Part shown: in pieces, positions 54,648 through 63,058 of the stretch
Layout of the letters: each line of letters begins with the position of its first letter
Numbering within the stretch: position 1 is the stretch's first letter
Assembly (NCBI RefSeq): GCF_000369625.1
Contig: NZ_KB850113.1
Coordinates: 1,590,356-1,654,355, forward strand
Direction of reading: 5' to 3'
DNA length: 64,000 nt
Source of the DNA: Acinetobacter variabilis
Lineage (GTDB): Bacteria; Pseudomonadota; Gammaproteobacteria; Pseudomonadales; Moraxellaceae
Made by a program: the position numbers and the translations under genes
The notes under the pieces: model-generated
Database searches by the model: none
What the model saw: the letters and a program-made list of their open reading frames with translations, nothing else
What the model was told of the DNA's origin: nothing

Positions 54648-55622
54648 ATGTCATACCGCACCTTATCCCAATTTCTACAACAACAAAGCGGGAACCTCAC
54701 ACCTGAACTTGCTCAAGTAATTGAAACAGTTGGAAATACCTGCAAGCGTATTGACCAACTCCTGCAAAAAGGTGCTCTAGCGGGTGTATTAGGTAGTGCT
54801 CAGCATGAAAATGTTCAAGGCGAAGAGCAAAAGAAACTGGATGTGATTTCCAATGATTATCTGATTGATGCATTAAAAGTACATCCACATGTAGGCGGTT
54901 TAGCTTCTGAAGAACTGGATGAATTCACTTCAGCTCAGGAAAATGGTCAATATCTAGTATTGTTCGATCCACTTGATGGCTCAAGTAATATTGATATCAA
55001 CATGTGTGTGGGTACCATTTTTTCGATTCTTCCTGCAAAAAATAGTGTAACCCAGGCAGAAGACTTCATGCAGGCTGGTGTCAATCAGGTTGCTGCTGGT
55101 TATGTCCTGTATGGCCCATCAACCATGATGGCACTTACTGTGGGTGCTGGTGTGGTATTCTTCACTTTCGATCCTGAAATTCAAGAGTTTCTGCTGACTT
55201 CTGAAGCGATTCAGGTGGCTGCTGATACTAAAGAATATGCAATCAATGCATCGAATCAGCGTCACTGGGAAGCGCCTGTACAGCGTTATATCGATGAATT
55301 GCTGGCAGGTAAAACAGGTCCTCGCGCCAAAGATTTCAATATGCGCTGGGTTGCTTGTATGGTCGGCGATATTCACCGTATTCTGTGCCGTAGCGGGATC
55401 TTCATGTACCCATACGACTTAAAAGACCCAACTAAAGCAGGTCGTTTACGTTTAATGTATGAAGCCAATCCAATGAGTATGCTAATGGAACAGGCTGGCG
55501 GTGCATCAACGACTGGTCGTGTCCGCATTCTTGAAATCGAACCTACAAATCTGCATCAACGTGTTCCTGTCATCATTGGCTCAAAAAATGAAGTTGAGCT
55601 TGTGACCAGCTACCACCACTAA
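54648..55622 (+). CDS. fbp: Fructose-1,6-bisphosphatase, class I
   Basis: This 324-residue enzyme of gluconeogenesis hydrolyses fructose 1,6-bisphosphate. The metal-binding motif [22 protein letters not shown] is at about residue 103, [10 protein letters not shown] is the first acidic site and [21 protein letters not shown] is the C-terminal block. Length fits class I. It is a key enzyme in Acinetobacter, which generally does not grow by sugar fermentation. No terminator with a T-run follows, but a hairpin (ACGGCAGT/ACTGCCGT, 55630-55658) lies before the next gene. Confidence 0.95.
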   Translation: MSYRTLSQFLQQQSGNLTPELAQVIETVGNTCKRIDQLLQKGALAGVLGSAQHENVQGEEQKKLDVISNDYLIDALKVHPHVGGLASEELDEFTSAQENGQYLVLFDPLDGSSNIDINMCVGTIFSILPAKNSVTQAEDFMQAGVNQVAAGYVLYGPSTMMALTVGAGVVFFTFDPEIQEFLLTSEAIQVAADTKEYAINASNQRHWEAPVQRYIDELLAGKTGPRAKDFNMRWVACMVGDIHRILCRSGIFMYPYDLKDPTKAGRLRLMYEANPMSMLMEQAGGASTTGRVRILEIEPTNLHQRVPVIIGSKNEVELVTSYHH

Positions 55623-55671
55623 TTTTTAAACGGCAGTTGATCCTTGATTGACTGCCGTGGACTTTCTTCTT

Positions 55672-56448
55672 ATGCCAACCATCTTCCTTGAATCCAAAGA
55701 CAATCCTAAAATCAAACACTTACGCGGTTTAATTGAACAGAATTCTTATCGAAAAAAACAAGGACAGACTGTGCTTGAAGGCACGCACCTGTGTCTTGCA
55801 TGGTTACATGAAAACAAGAAAATCAATTCGATCTTCGCGACTGAACATGCTTTAGAGCATCCTGATTTCGACATTATTTTAAACAAATATACTGGTGTGG
55901 TCTTTGTCATTGGTGAATCGCTTTATAAAGACCTGAGTACCTTAGGCACTTCAATTGCCTGTATGGCGATTGTGGATATTCCAAGCTCAAGCCAGGCACT
56001 TGATTTTACGGCTGACACCCTGATCCTTGAAAATGTGCAGGATCCCGGCAATGTCGGTACCCTGCTACGTTCAGCAGCGGCTGCCGGTATTGATCAGGTC
56101 ATTTGTACCAAGGGTTCAGCATCTCTTTGGTCACCACGGGTATTACGTGCAGGTATGGGCGCACATTTTTCTTTGCAAACTTTTGAAAATATTGCACTAG
56201 AAGACCTTTTACCGCAATTCAAGATTCCGGTATATGTCACCAGCTCACATCGTTCTAGCAGCCTGTATAGCAAGGACTTGCGTAAAGCCTGCGTCTGGAT
56301 TCTGGGCAATGAAGGTCAAGGTGTATCTGACTATGCCCTGCAACATGCCGAAGCGGTGACTATTCCACAGCCAGGTGGACAGGAATCCCTGAATGTTGCG
56401 ATTGCAGGCTCTATCTGTTTCTTTGAGATGGTACGTCAACGTATCTAA
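55672..56448 (+). CDS. SpoU/TrmH-family RNA 2'-O-methyltransferase
   Basis: This 258-residue protein has an N-terminal SpoU substrate-binding region (FLESKDNPKIKHLRGLI) and the knotted SPOUT domain. The SAM motifs are ENVQDPGNVGTLLRSAAAAG, LGNEGQGVSD and IPQPGGQESLNVAIAGSI. The target RNA (rRNA or tRNA) cannot be assigned. ATG 55672 is chosen because homology starts there; TTG 55648 would add eight residues. It lies about 50 bp after fbp on the same strand. Confidence 0.9.
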   Translation: MPTIFLESKDNPKIKHLRGLIEQNSYRKKQGQTVLEGTHLCLAWLHENKKINSIFATEHALEHPDFDIILNKYTGVVFVIGESLYKDLSTLGTSIACMAIVDIPSSSQALDFTADTLILENVQDPGNVGTLLRSAAAAGIDQVICTKGSASLWSPRVLRAGMGAHFSLQTFENIALEDLLPQFKIPVYVTSSHRSSSLYSKDLRKACVWILGNEGQGVSDYALQHAEAVTIPQPGGQESLNVAIAGSICFFEMVRQRI

Positions 56449-56594
56449 TACGGTATTTAGGTTACATTGTTTTAATTCCAGTCAGTGTATTTATAAAATA
56501 GATTACACTACAAAAATAATAAGTTTTATTGTCAACCAAATCGTTATTCCCAACGTTATATGCACATGAACTTGGGAATAATGGTGGGTATCCA

Positions 56595-57230
56595 ATGACA
56601 GGATTTTCCATCTCTATGGATTTAGCACCGAAACCGTTGCAGTCACAAGATGCGAGTATTCTAAAGAGTACGGCTGAGTCTCGCCTGAAAAATTTCATGC
56701 AGGACGTGACTGGGCGTGCTTTGGTGATGATGGAAAGTGCGACTCAAGGACAACATGGAATCGCAATGGATCTGGTTCAGGAAGCTTTTATTTCTTTGCA
56801 TAAATCTTATGCAGAGAAAAGCACTGAAGAGTGGTATCCCCTGTTCTATACGATTCTGAATAACAAATTACAGGATTGGCGTCGTAAAGAAGCACGTCGC
56901 AACCAGCCATTTTCCTTTTTCAAAAAAGTCAGCCTCGATGATGACGAAGTTGAATTTGACAATCTGGTAGATGAATCTACGCCCTCACCTTTAGAATTTC
57001 TGGATCAGGCAGTAACTGCTGAAGAAATTCAGGAGGCGATTGCCAAATTACCTGTGCGTCAGCAGCAAGCATTTATGCTCAGAGCCTGGGAAGGCTTTGA
57101 TACTCAAACTACAGCGCAAATTATGAACTGTACAGAAGGCAGTGTGAAAACCCATTATCACCGTGCTATTCAAGGTCTACGTGCCTCTCTAGCACACTTA
57201 AATCCATATCTGGGAGGATCATCCGAATGA
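56595..57230 (+). CDS. ECF-like RNA polymerase sigma factor
   Basis: This 211-residue protein has sigma region 2 (IAMDLVQEAFISLHKSYAEK, about residue 60, then WYPLFYTILNNKLQDWRRKEARR) and region 4 with the helix-turn-helix (LPVRQQQAFMLRAWEGFDTQTTAQIM, then EGSVKTHYHRAIQGLR). It lacks regions 1 and 3, so it is an alternative sigma factor. GGTGGG lies eight bases before ATG 56595; longer (TTG 56529) and shorter (ATG 56616) starts are possible. Its stop overlaps the next gene, a likely membrane-anchored partner. Confidence 0.88.
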   Translation: MTGFSISMDLAPKPLQSQDASILKSTAESRLKNFMQDVTGRALVMMESATQGQHGIAMDLVQEAFISLHKSYAEKSTEEWYPLFYTILNNKLQDWRRKEARRNQPFSFFKKVSLDDDEVEFDNLVDESTPSPLEFLDQAVTAEEIQEAIAKLPVRQQQAFMLRAWEGFDTQTTAQIMNCTEGSVKTHYHRAIQGLRASLAHLNPYLGGSSE

Positions 57231-57544
57231 AGCAAGATGATTTCTTAAAGCAAGTAACTTCCAAACTTGATGGACTGGCACAGCACCACAAAGATAAACC
57301 GGTGGTGATGAATCATGTGCTGGAGCATATTCAGGACGCACAACATTCACGCTTTGCATTTCTAAAAATGTCTGGCTTTGCTCTGGCTGCTGCGATTGCT
57401 GGCGTGGTAGTGCTACCGAATATTGTCAGCCATAACGAACCTCAGACTCAGGCAGTATCTACCCCCAAACTCTCCCCACAGATGCTTGAAGATCTGGAAA
57501 TGTTAATGGTTTTAGGTGAGGACAAAGTTCCACATGGCAGCTAA
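57227..57544 (+). CDS. Small membrane protein, candidate anti-sigma factor
   Basis: This 105-residue protein overlaps the sigma gene by 4 bp (ATGA). It has a cytoplasmic N-terminal part of about 45 residues (KQDDFLKQVTSKLDGLAQH), one membrane helix (about residues 50-66, FALAAAIAGVVVLP) and a periplasmic tail. This layout and the translational coupling suggest an anti-sigma factor. I do not recognise a known anti-sigma domain, so the role is inferred from context only. Confidence 0.72.
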   Translation: MKQDDFLKQVTSKLDGLAQHHKDKPVVMNHVLEHIQDAQHSRFAFLKMSGFALAAAIAGVVVLPNIVSHNEPQTQAVSTPKLSPQMLEDLEMLMVLGEDKVPHGS

Positions 57545-57941
57545 AAGATTAGCAATTGCATTTTGTGCATTCAGCTTCCTGCAAACCAGCTTTGCGGGAT
57601 TTGAACGTTTTTGGATTTTTTCCAAAGATGCCAATACGCAGGTCAATGAAACCTGGGATACCCTTTCTGACTCCGAACAACTGGCATTAATCAAACGTTA
57701 TCAGTCCTTAAAAGAAATACCTGAACAGCAACGTATTAATTTACAACAACGCATGGACTGGTTCACTCAGCTTCCTGAAGCTGAAAAGCAGCGTATGCGT
57801 GAAACCTGGCAAATGATGAGCAGTCAGGAACGTAAGGAGTTAGGTGCGCGGATGCAAAAAGCAACGCCAGAAGAACGACTGGCGATCCGTGAAGAATACA
57901 TCCAGAAATACCAGCAACTCACTCAACCTAAAACTCATTGA
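57534..57941 (+). CDS. DUF3106-family exported protein
   Basis: This 135-residue protein has a signal peptide (MAAKRLAIAFCAFSFLQTS, cleavage near FAGFERF). The mature part is a helical DUF3106-like region with short repeats (SDSEQLALIKRYQSLKE, LPEAEKQRMRETWQMMSSQERKEL, ATPEERLAIREEY). It overlaps the previous gene by 11 bp, so the three form one operon. Its function is unknown; the arrangement suggests an envelope sensor or target of the sigma factor. A perfect terminator follows. Confidence 0.82.
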   Translation: MAAKRLAIAFCAFSFLQTSFAGFERFWIFSKDANTQVNETWDTLSDSEQLALIKRYQSLKEIPEQQRINLQQRMDWFTQLPEAEKQRMRETWQMMSSQERKELGARMQKATPEERLAIREEYIQKYQQLTQPKTH

Positions 57942-57957
57942 TTTTAGTTAATTAATT

Positions 57958-57986
57958 AAAAAAGCCTCCATCTGGAGGCTTTTTTT
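57958..57986. terminator. Bidirectional terminator between the sigma operon and the rhombotarget genes
   Basis: AAAAAAGCCTCC and GGAGGCTTTTTTT form a perfect stem around ATCT, serving the convergent DUF3106 and rhombotarget genes. Confidence 0.93.
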
Positions 57987-57996
57987 CATACTGCAA

Positions 57997-60408
57997 TTAT
58001 TTTCTAACTCGGCGATATCCTGCCAGACCTAATAATCCGAACAATCCCCAAATTCCAAATGAACCACCACCACTTGATGATGTATTGGTATTTTTAGCCG
58101 TATTTTTTAAGTTAATTCTAGCTGTATCTGACATCAACTCATCCGCATCAAAAACATGATACTGCATATCATAATCTGACTGACTAAAAGTATTTTTCAC
58201 ACTAAAGGTTAATTTTCCACCATAACAGGTTTCTCCTGCAAAATTCCCTGGGCATGGTCCTTCTCGCTCTGCAGAAAGGTTTACTCCAGCAGGAAGCTTG
58301 ACAATACGAATTGGAATCTCACGACCATCTTTATCACGATAGAAAGCAGCCTTGCCATTCATCCGTGGACCATCACCGTCATCGCTGTCATTCTCTAAGG
58401 GATTCACAGTTACGGTCAGATTGTTTTCTGCGCTAATTCTATATTCGTCATTTTTTACAATCGGTTTAATATTTACAAATGCGCCCTGCAAAATACCTGT
58501 ACTGCTGGCACCTGTCTGCTTGTCTTTAATTGTATAACGGCAATACTCCGTATCCGAGAGACTGGTTACTTTGCCATCAGTACGATACATCATGATACGG
58601 TTTAAATCAGGCTTCCATTCACATTTTAAATTTGGGTCATTAGGCGCACCTTGAACAATTAATGAACTGCCTGATCCAGATAAAGACCCTACACCTAAAG
58701 ATTGCACTGTAATTTCATAATTTTGTGAATTTAATGCTTTAGCTTGTACTTGAGTATTATTTAAAGTTTCTTGAGGCATGACCAAACTAAATGGATTAAC
58801 GTATATGGCACGATATTTCTGGTATTGCTTGGTATATTTTAAAAGATCCTCATATTCTTTTAGCTCTTCCTTTAAGCCCTGTATTTCTTCAGTTTTTGTA
58901 TTCTTATCTGCCAGAATAGAATTAATATCATCAATATTATCCTGATAATAATCCAGCAACTCTGTTAAAGAACTATTTTTTAGACCAGAAATATCTGCTG
59001 CAGTTAAGTTCCGGATTTCGATCGACCCAATTTCACAAGAATTTTTTGCATCCGGATTAAATAACAATGTTGCCTTAGTTAACCGCTCAATTCCACGCTG
59101 ATCAATTTCTTCACAACTTTCTGTACCAATATTGACCAGATCTGTATTCGATTGTCGATCAATAGGATAATACATCCCTAAATAACGGTTATTTACAGAA
59201 GGTTCGATATAAGCAGTTAACAGATCAGTGATCTGATTACTGGATACATCAATATTCGTTGAAACACTATTTTCTGCCAATTCAGGTAACACACAGCGCG
59301 AGGAACCACTTGTATGGATCGCATTATAAGCAGTAAATAAATCTACATCCTGTTCTTTACTTGGGTTTCCACCATTCAAGGCATATTCACAAGACAAGCC
59401 CTGGTTAAAGGCCAACACGTTATAAGCCAGACTCGAATTACCAGTATTGTCATAAAAGATGGTAGAGCGAGCAGTATTTTCGACAATCGTGTTATTAATG
59501 GCACTAAAAGTGAAGAAAGAACTTAATGGACGGCTGATTTCATTGGCCATTCGGAAAATATGACCTGTGGCACTGGTCGTATTTTTTGCAATTGTAGAGT
59601 TACTAATATCAGCTTTGGCATAACCACAAAAGTCCAGAATACTGGCCGTATCAGTAGAACCATTTTTGACAATGCTGCTTGCACTAATTTCTAGCTTGGT
59701 CTCTGTACTGCCCAAATTCCCCACACAATCCATGGCCAAAACACTGCCATATGTAGCTGCTTTATTCTGATGAATTAAGGAATCCTGAATCCTGATAATT
59801 TTTTCATTATTCATTGCCACTGCATAAATTGCTCCCCCTTCTGCAGCCGCTCGTGAATTTACAATTTCACTATTCACGAGGCTTAGAGGACCGGCGACAT
59901 AAAATGTTCCACCATTACCTTTATCCAGACTAGTTTTTGCAGCATAACCATCTTTCAGGATGATACCATTTACCACCATGCTGGCTTGGCTAGCGACCGT
60001 ATTAAATAAGCGGGTTTTCCCTTGGCCTGAAATGGTGGTTGTTAAAGCCTCACGTATTGGATATAAAAAGGTAATAGGACTTCTTTGAGTATAATTGAAG
60101 GGTGATTTTCCCAAAATATTGACATGGGATTCAACAATAATTTCACTATTGAGTTTGTATTCCCCAGCTTCGAGTTGGATGACATCTGGAGCGGAACCGT
60201 CATTACGCAATGTACGGCCAACATTACACCCTCCATAGGATTTATCCAGCTTGGCCGTCTTAATAGCTTCACGCAGGGAACACGCACTGGTATTTTCCCC
60301 ATCCTCGTCAGCAAATGTAGTGACATATATGGTTTTATCTTCGGCTGCCATTAAACTCATGGCAGATAAAATCATGGCTGCAAGCAGTCCTTTTTTATAA
60401 TTTTTCAT
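57997..60408 (-). CDS. Rhombotarget-type CSLREA beta-helix protein with GlyGly-CTERM tail
   Basis: This 803-residue exported protein has a signal peptide (LLAAMILSAMSLMAAED), the CSLREAI motif at about residue 42 and a long right-handed beta-helix-like region with repeated short strands. A coiled-coil segment (about residues 480-535) is rich in Lys/Glu/Leu. The end has a glycine run (SSSGGGSFG), a hydrophobic helix and RRVRK, which is a GlyGly-CTERM signal processed by a rhombosortase. Acinetobacter rhombotarget A is known to have this form. It is probably surface exposed; the ligand is unknown. Confidence 0.8.
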   Translation of the reverse strand: MKNYKKGLLAAMILSAMSLMAAEDKTIYVTTFADEDGENTSACSLREAIKTAKLDKSYGGCNVGRTLRNDGSAPDVIQLEAGEYKLNSEIIVESHVNILGKSPFNYTQRSPITFLYPIREALTTTISGQGKTRLFNTVASQASMVVNGIILKDGYAAKTSLDKGNGGTFYVAGPLSLVNSEIVNSRAAAEGGAIYAVAMNNEKIIRIQDSLIHQNKAATYGSVLAMDCVGNLGSTETKLEISASSIVKNGSTDTASILDFCGYAKADISNSTIAKNTTSATGHIFRMANEISRPLSSFFTFSAINNTIVENTARSTIFYDNTGNSSLAYNVLAFNQGLSCEYALNGGNPSKEQDVDLFTAYNAIHTSGSSRCVLPELAENSVSTNIDVSSNQITDLLTAYIEPSVNNRYLGMYYPIDRQSNTDLVNIGTESCEEIDQRGIERLTKATLLFNPDAKNSCEIGSIEIRNLTAADISGLKNSSLTELLDYYQDNIDDINSILADKNTKTEEIQGLKEELKEYEDLLKYTKQYQKYRAIYVNPFSLVMPQETLNNTQVQAKALNSQNYEITVQSLGVGSLSGSGSSLIVQGAPNDPNLKCEWKPDLNRIMMYRTDGKVTSLSDTEYCRYTIKDKQTGASSTGILQGAFVNIKPIVKNDEYRISAENNLTVTVNPLENDSDDGDGPRMNGKAAFYRDKDGREIPIRIVKLPAGVNLSAEREGPCPGNFAGETCYGGKLTFSVKNTFSQSDYDMQYHVFDADELMSDTARINLKNTAKNTNTSSSGGGSFGIWGLFGLLGLAGYRRVRK

Positions 60409-60417
60409 GATTTTTCC

Positions 60418-62217
60418 TTAATCTTTTAATCTGCGACGTAGGCCGATCAACCCTATCAAGCCCATTAAGCCAGCGATTCCCCATGCCCCACCAGAGGTTT
60501 TCACAGACTTGTCTTTCATTTCATTTTTGGGTTCCTGTACAATCTGGGTACTTAAAACCAGATACGGTTTAGACTTATTAAATCGTGTAGATGAAGTAAC
60601 TACCTGAATTTCAAAAATGTCAGCACCATGCCATTGTGAATCTGGGGTATAAACCACATTCCCATCAATATCAATGACTGTTTTGCCCTTGGAAACAGTT
60701 TTGGTTTGGATAACCTGTAAGCAGCCATCTTGCCAAGGCTCACCCTTTGGATTCTCTCCAATAATATTATTGCATTGTTCTTTAGGGATTAAATCACTAT
60801 CTCCTAAAGCAGATTCAATTGAAAACTTTGCAGTCTCTCCTTTTAGAAGATCCTGTCCAACCAGACTGGTAGATGTTGGAACTGTAATTTCAATCGCACC
60901 ACGATCACAAAATAAGTTATCCAGTAAACGGTCTACACCGCGTTGGTCTGCCGCCTCACAGCTTACTGAAGGATTGCTGCTATTGTAGCTAGTCCCTCTA
61001 TTTACAATCGGTGAATCACTGACCTGATTATAATTCAACAGGATACGAGGACGTAGATAGCCCAAGAACTGATCTTTAGGAACGCTATAAGGACATAGAA
61101 TAGCATCATTATTTTGTTTTAAATTTAGACAGACACCTTCACTTTGATCTGAAGCCTCTGCAAACAAGCGAGTACCTGTCCAGATCTGGTTTGGATACGC
61201 AGCATCACCTGTACCACAAGATGCTGTCACTAGATTATTGTGAATCGTACTTTTATCCGTAGTTTCAATCTGACAATCCTGCGTACCATTTCTTAAAATA
61301 ATACTATTCGCCACATAGGCTTTACCATTCGGGGCATTCATACGTAGTGCTGTACCCGTATTATCCACTATTGTCAGGTTATTGATTCCCACCCCATCAA
61401 TCACATTGATCAGTGCTCCCTTATTTTTTAACAGGGTACTGCTTAGGACTTCAGCATTAATGGATTGAATATCGGCAGGATTATCGACTTGGCCCGCTGT
61501 ATAAATATTGCTAGTATTATTATTAAGCGTCTGGTTATTCTTTAAAACGCTTTGATAGACCAGAAAGTATGGAAGCTGGCTATAGAGTATGCCACCCTGT
61601 TGCGCCTGATTATTTTCAATCAGGCTGGTTTTTATTTCGGCAAAAGCAATCAGATTCTGGCCAAATTTCCCCACATTATAAATGGCACCACCTTGACTCG
61701 CAGCCCCCTTGTATAAGCGGCTGTAATCAATTATCAATTTACCTTTATTATGAATTAGGCCACCTTGTTCGGCACAGCTGCTTTTACCGCAACCTTCAAG
61801 GTCGAGTTCTTTTAAATTGACTTGAATCAACTCTTCATCATTGCTAATACGAAAGAGATTATCTGTCCCTTTCATTTGAATATGAGCGTTATATAACCCC
61901 ATTACCTTATCGGTACTACTAAATTCACCATCTACTTCTGCAATAGATTTAATCGTTACTGATTTCTTGATCGGGATATGCTTATTCAGTACATAGGTCG
62001 TTTTTTCTTTTAAGATAATGGTGCCAATAGCATTTTCGCCACCACAGCCCATATAACCTTCTTTAGCCAGGCCACGATTCACATATTCAACAGCTTCTCG
62101 AAGTGAACATTCCTTGTCATCTTTTTCAATGTCTTCTGTGGTAGTTACAATAATTTCTGCACTATATGCCTGCCCCGCCATACATAGCAAAGCCATGCCT
62201 ATGCTCTTCTTGAGCAT
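60418..62217 (-). CDS. Second CSLREA beta-helix protein with GlyGly-CTERM tail
   Basis: This 599-residue paralogue lies 9 bp before the previous gene, on the same transcript. It has a signal peptide (MALLCMAGQAYSAE), CSLREAVEYV at about residue 37, beta-helix repeats, and the end SGGAWG-hydrophobic helix-RRRLKD. Shared blocks with the first protein include CEAADQRGVDRL (CEEIDQRGIERL there). No coiled coil is seen. Presumably both are sorted by the same rhombosortase, which is not in the window. Confidence 0.8.
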   Translation of the reverse strand: MLKKSIGMALLCMAGQAYSAEIIVTTTEDIEKDDKECSLREAVEYVNRGLAKEGYMGCGGENAIGTIILKEKTTYVLNKHIPIKKSVTIKSIAEVDGEFSSTDKVMGLYNAHIQMKGTDNLFRISNDEELIQVNLKELDLEGCGKSSCAEQGGLIHNKGKLIIDYSRLYKGAASQGGAIYNVGKFGQNLIAFAEIKTSLIENNQAQQGGILYSQLPYFLVYQSVLKNNQTLNNNTSNIYTAGQVDNPADIQSINAEVLSSTLLKNKGALINVIDGVGINNLTIVDNTGTALRMNAPNGKAYVANSIILRNGTQDCQIETTDKSTIHNNLVTASCGTGDAAYPNQIWTGTRLFAEASDQSEGVCLNLKQNNDAILCPYSVPKDQFLGYLRPRILLNYNQVSDSPIVNRGTSYNSSNPSVSCEAADQRGVDRLLDNLFCDRGAIEITVPTSTSLVGQDLLKGETAKFSIESALGDSDLIPKEQCNNIIGENPKGEPWQDGCLQVIQTKTVSKGKTVIDIDGNVVYTPDSQWHGADIFEIQVVTSSTRFNKSKPYLVLSTQIVQEPKNEMKDKSVKTSGGAWGIAGLMGLIGLIGLRRRLKD

Positions 62218-62338
62218 ACCCTTCTCCTTAATTTTTTATTTCTTTCTTTTTCTTCTAAAGTTGCATCTTCCTTGCAACAGCGAATTATTTTGCCTTACTT
62301 TCGCATAGACTGAGTAATTACTCAAGATGTTTTATAAT

Positions 62339-63043
62339 TTAACGATATTCATCAATTAATGCATAAATCTGCCGCAGGTTAGCATTGCTGACTTTCAGCT
62401 TTTCGCCTTTAAGTAATTGAATAATCTGTTCTAATGTTTGCAAAAGTACGGAAGTTTGATGTGGTCCGTGATTCAGCAAATAATCAAAAATCTGTGGGTC
62501 AAGATGAATACCACGTCGGTCCAATACCGAGGATACCAAGGCAAATCGGTCAGCATAAAGACTGCCATTTGGGACACGAACACTGACTGCCTGCGTGAGT
62601 CGGGACTGCAAATCAGGCAATTCAAGTTTTAATTCAATGGGCGCAAAACGGGAAGAAAATACCAACTGACCACCGCCTTCATCATTATAATTAATCAAGT
62701 GAAAAACGGCGCGTTGCCAGTGTGGAACCCCACTAATGGCTTCAATATCATCCAGTGCGATCAAGTCAAACTGGTCCAGTGAAGTAATCGCTTCAGTGGG
62801 TGCATCCAGAAGTTCCAGCAAAGACACCTGTATAGCGGTTTTGCCGATTTCCAGATAAGAATCACAAATGGCAGAGAGTAAGTGACTTTTCCCTGTTCCA
62901 GCTCCACCATACACATAAAAGCGGCTGATTAGGCCTGCATGCAGCTGTCGGACTGCGTCAATTACATGACCCCATCCCGGGCCCGAAAAATCACTAATTC
63001 GGGCATCGAGTTGAGGTTCTATATCTAGCTGCAATTGACGCAT
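62339..63043 (-). CDS. hda: DnaA regulatory inactivator Hda
   Basis: This 234-residue AAA+ protein inactivates ATP-DnaA with the DNA sliding clamp after replication starts. The clamp-binding motif QLQLDI is at residues 3-8, Walker A is YGGAGTGKSHLL and Walker B is LIALDDIEAIS. The arginine-finger region (FALVSSVLDRRGIHLD) and C-terminal region fit DnaA-like proteins. It follows the truncated permease gene with a 15-bp gap. Confidence 0.92.
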   Translation of the reverse strand: MRQLQLDIEPQLDARISDFSGPGWGHVIDAVRQLHAGLISRFYVYGGAGTGKSHLLSAICDSYLEIGKTAIQVSLLELLDAPTEAITSLDQFDLIALDDIEAISGVPHWQRAVFHLINYNDEGGGQLVFSSRFAPIELKLELPDLQSRLTQAVSVRVPNGSLYADRFALVSSVLDRRGIHLDPQIFDYLLNHGPHQTSVLLQTLEQIIQLLKGEKLKVSNANLRQIYALIDEYR

Positions 63044-63058
63044 ATGATTCTGATGGCC

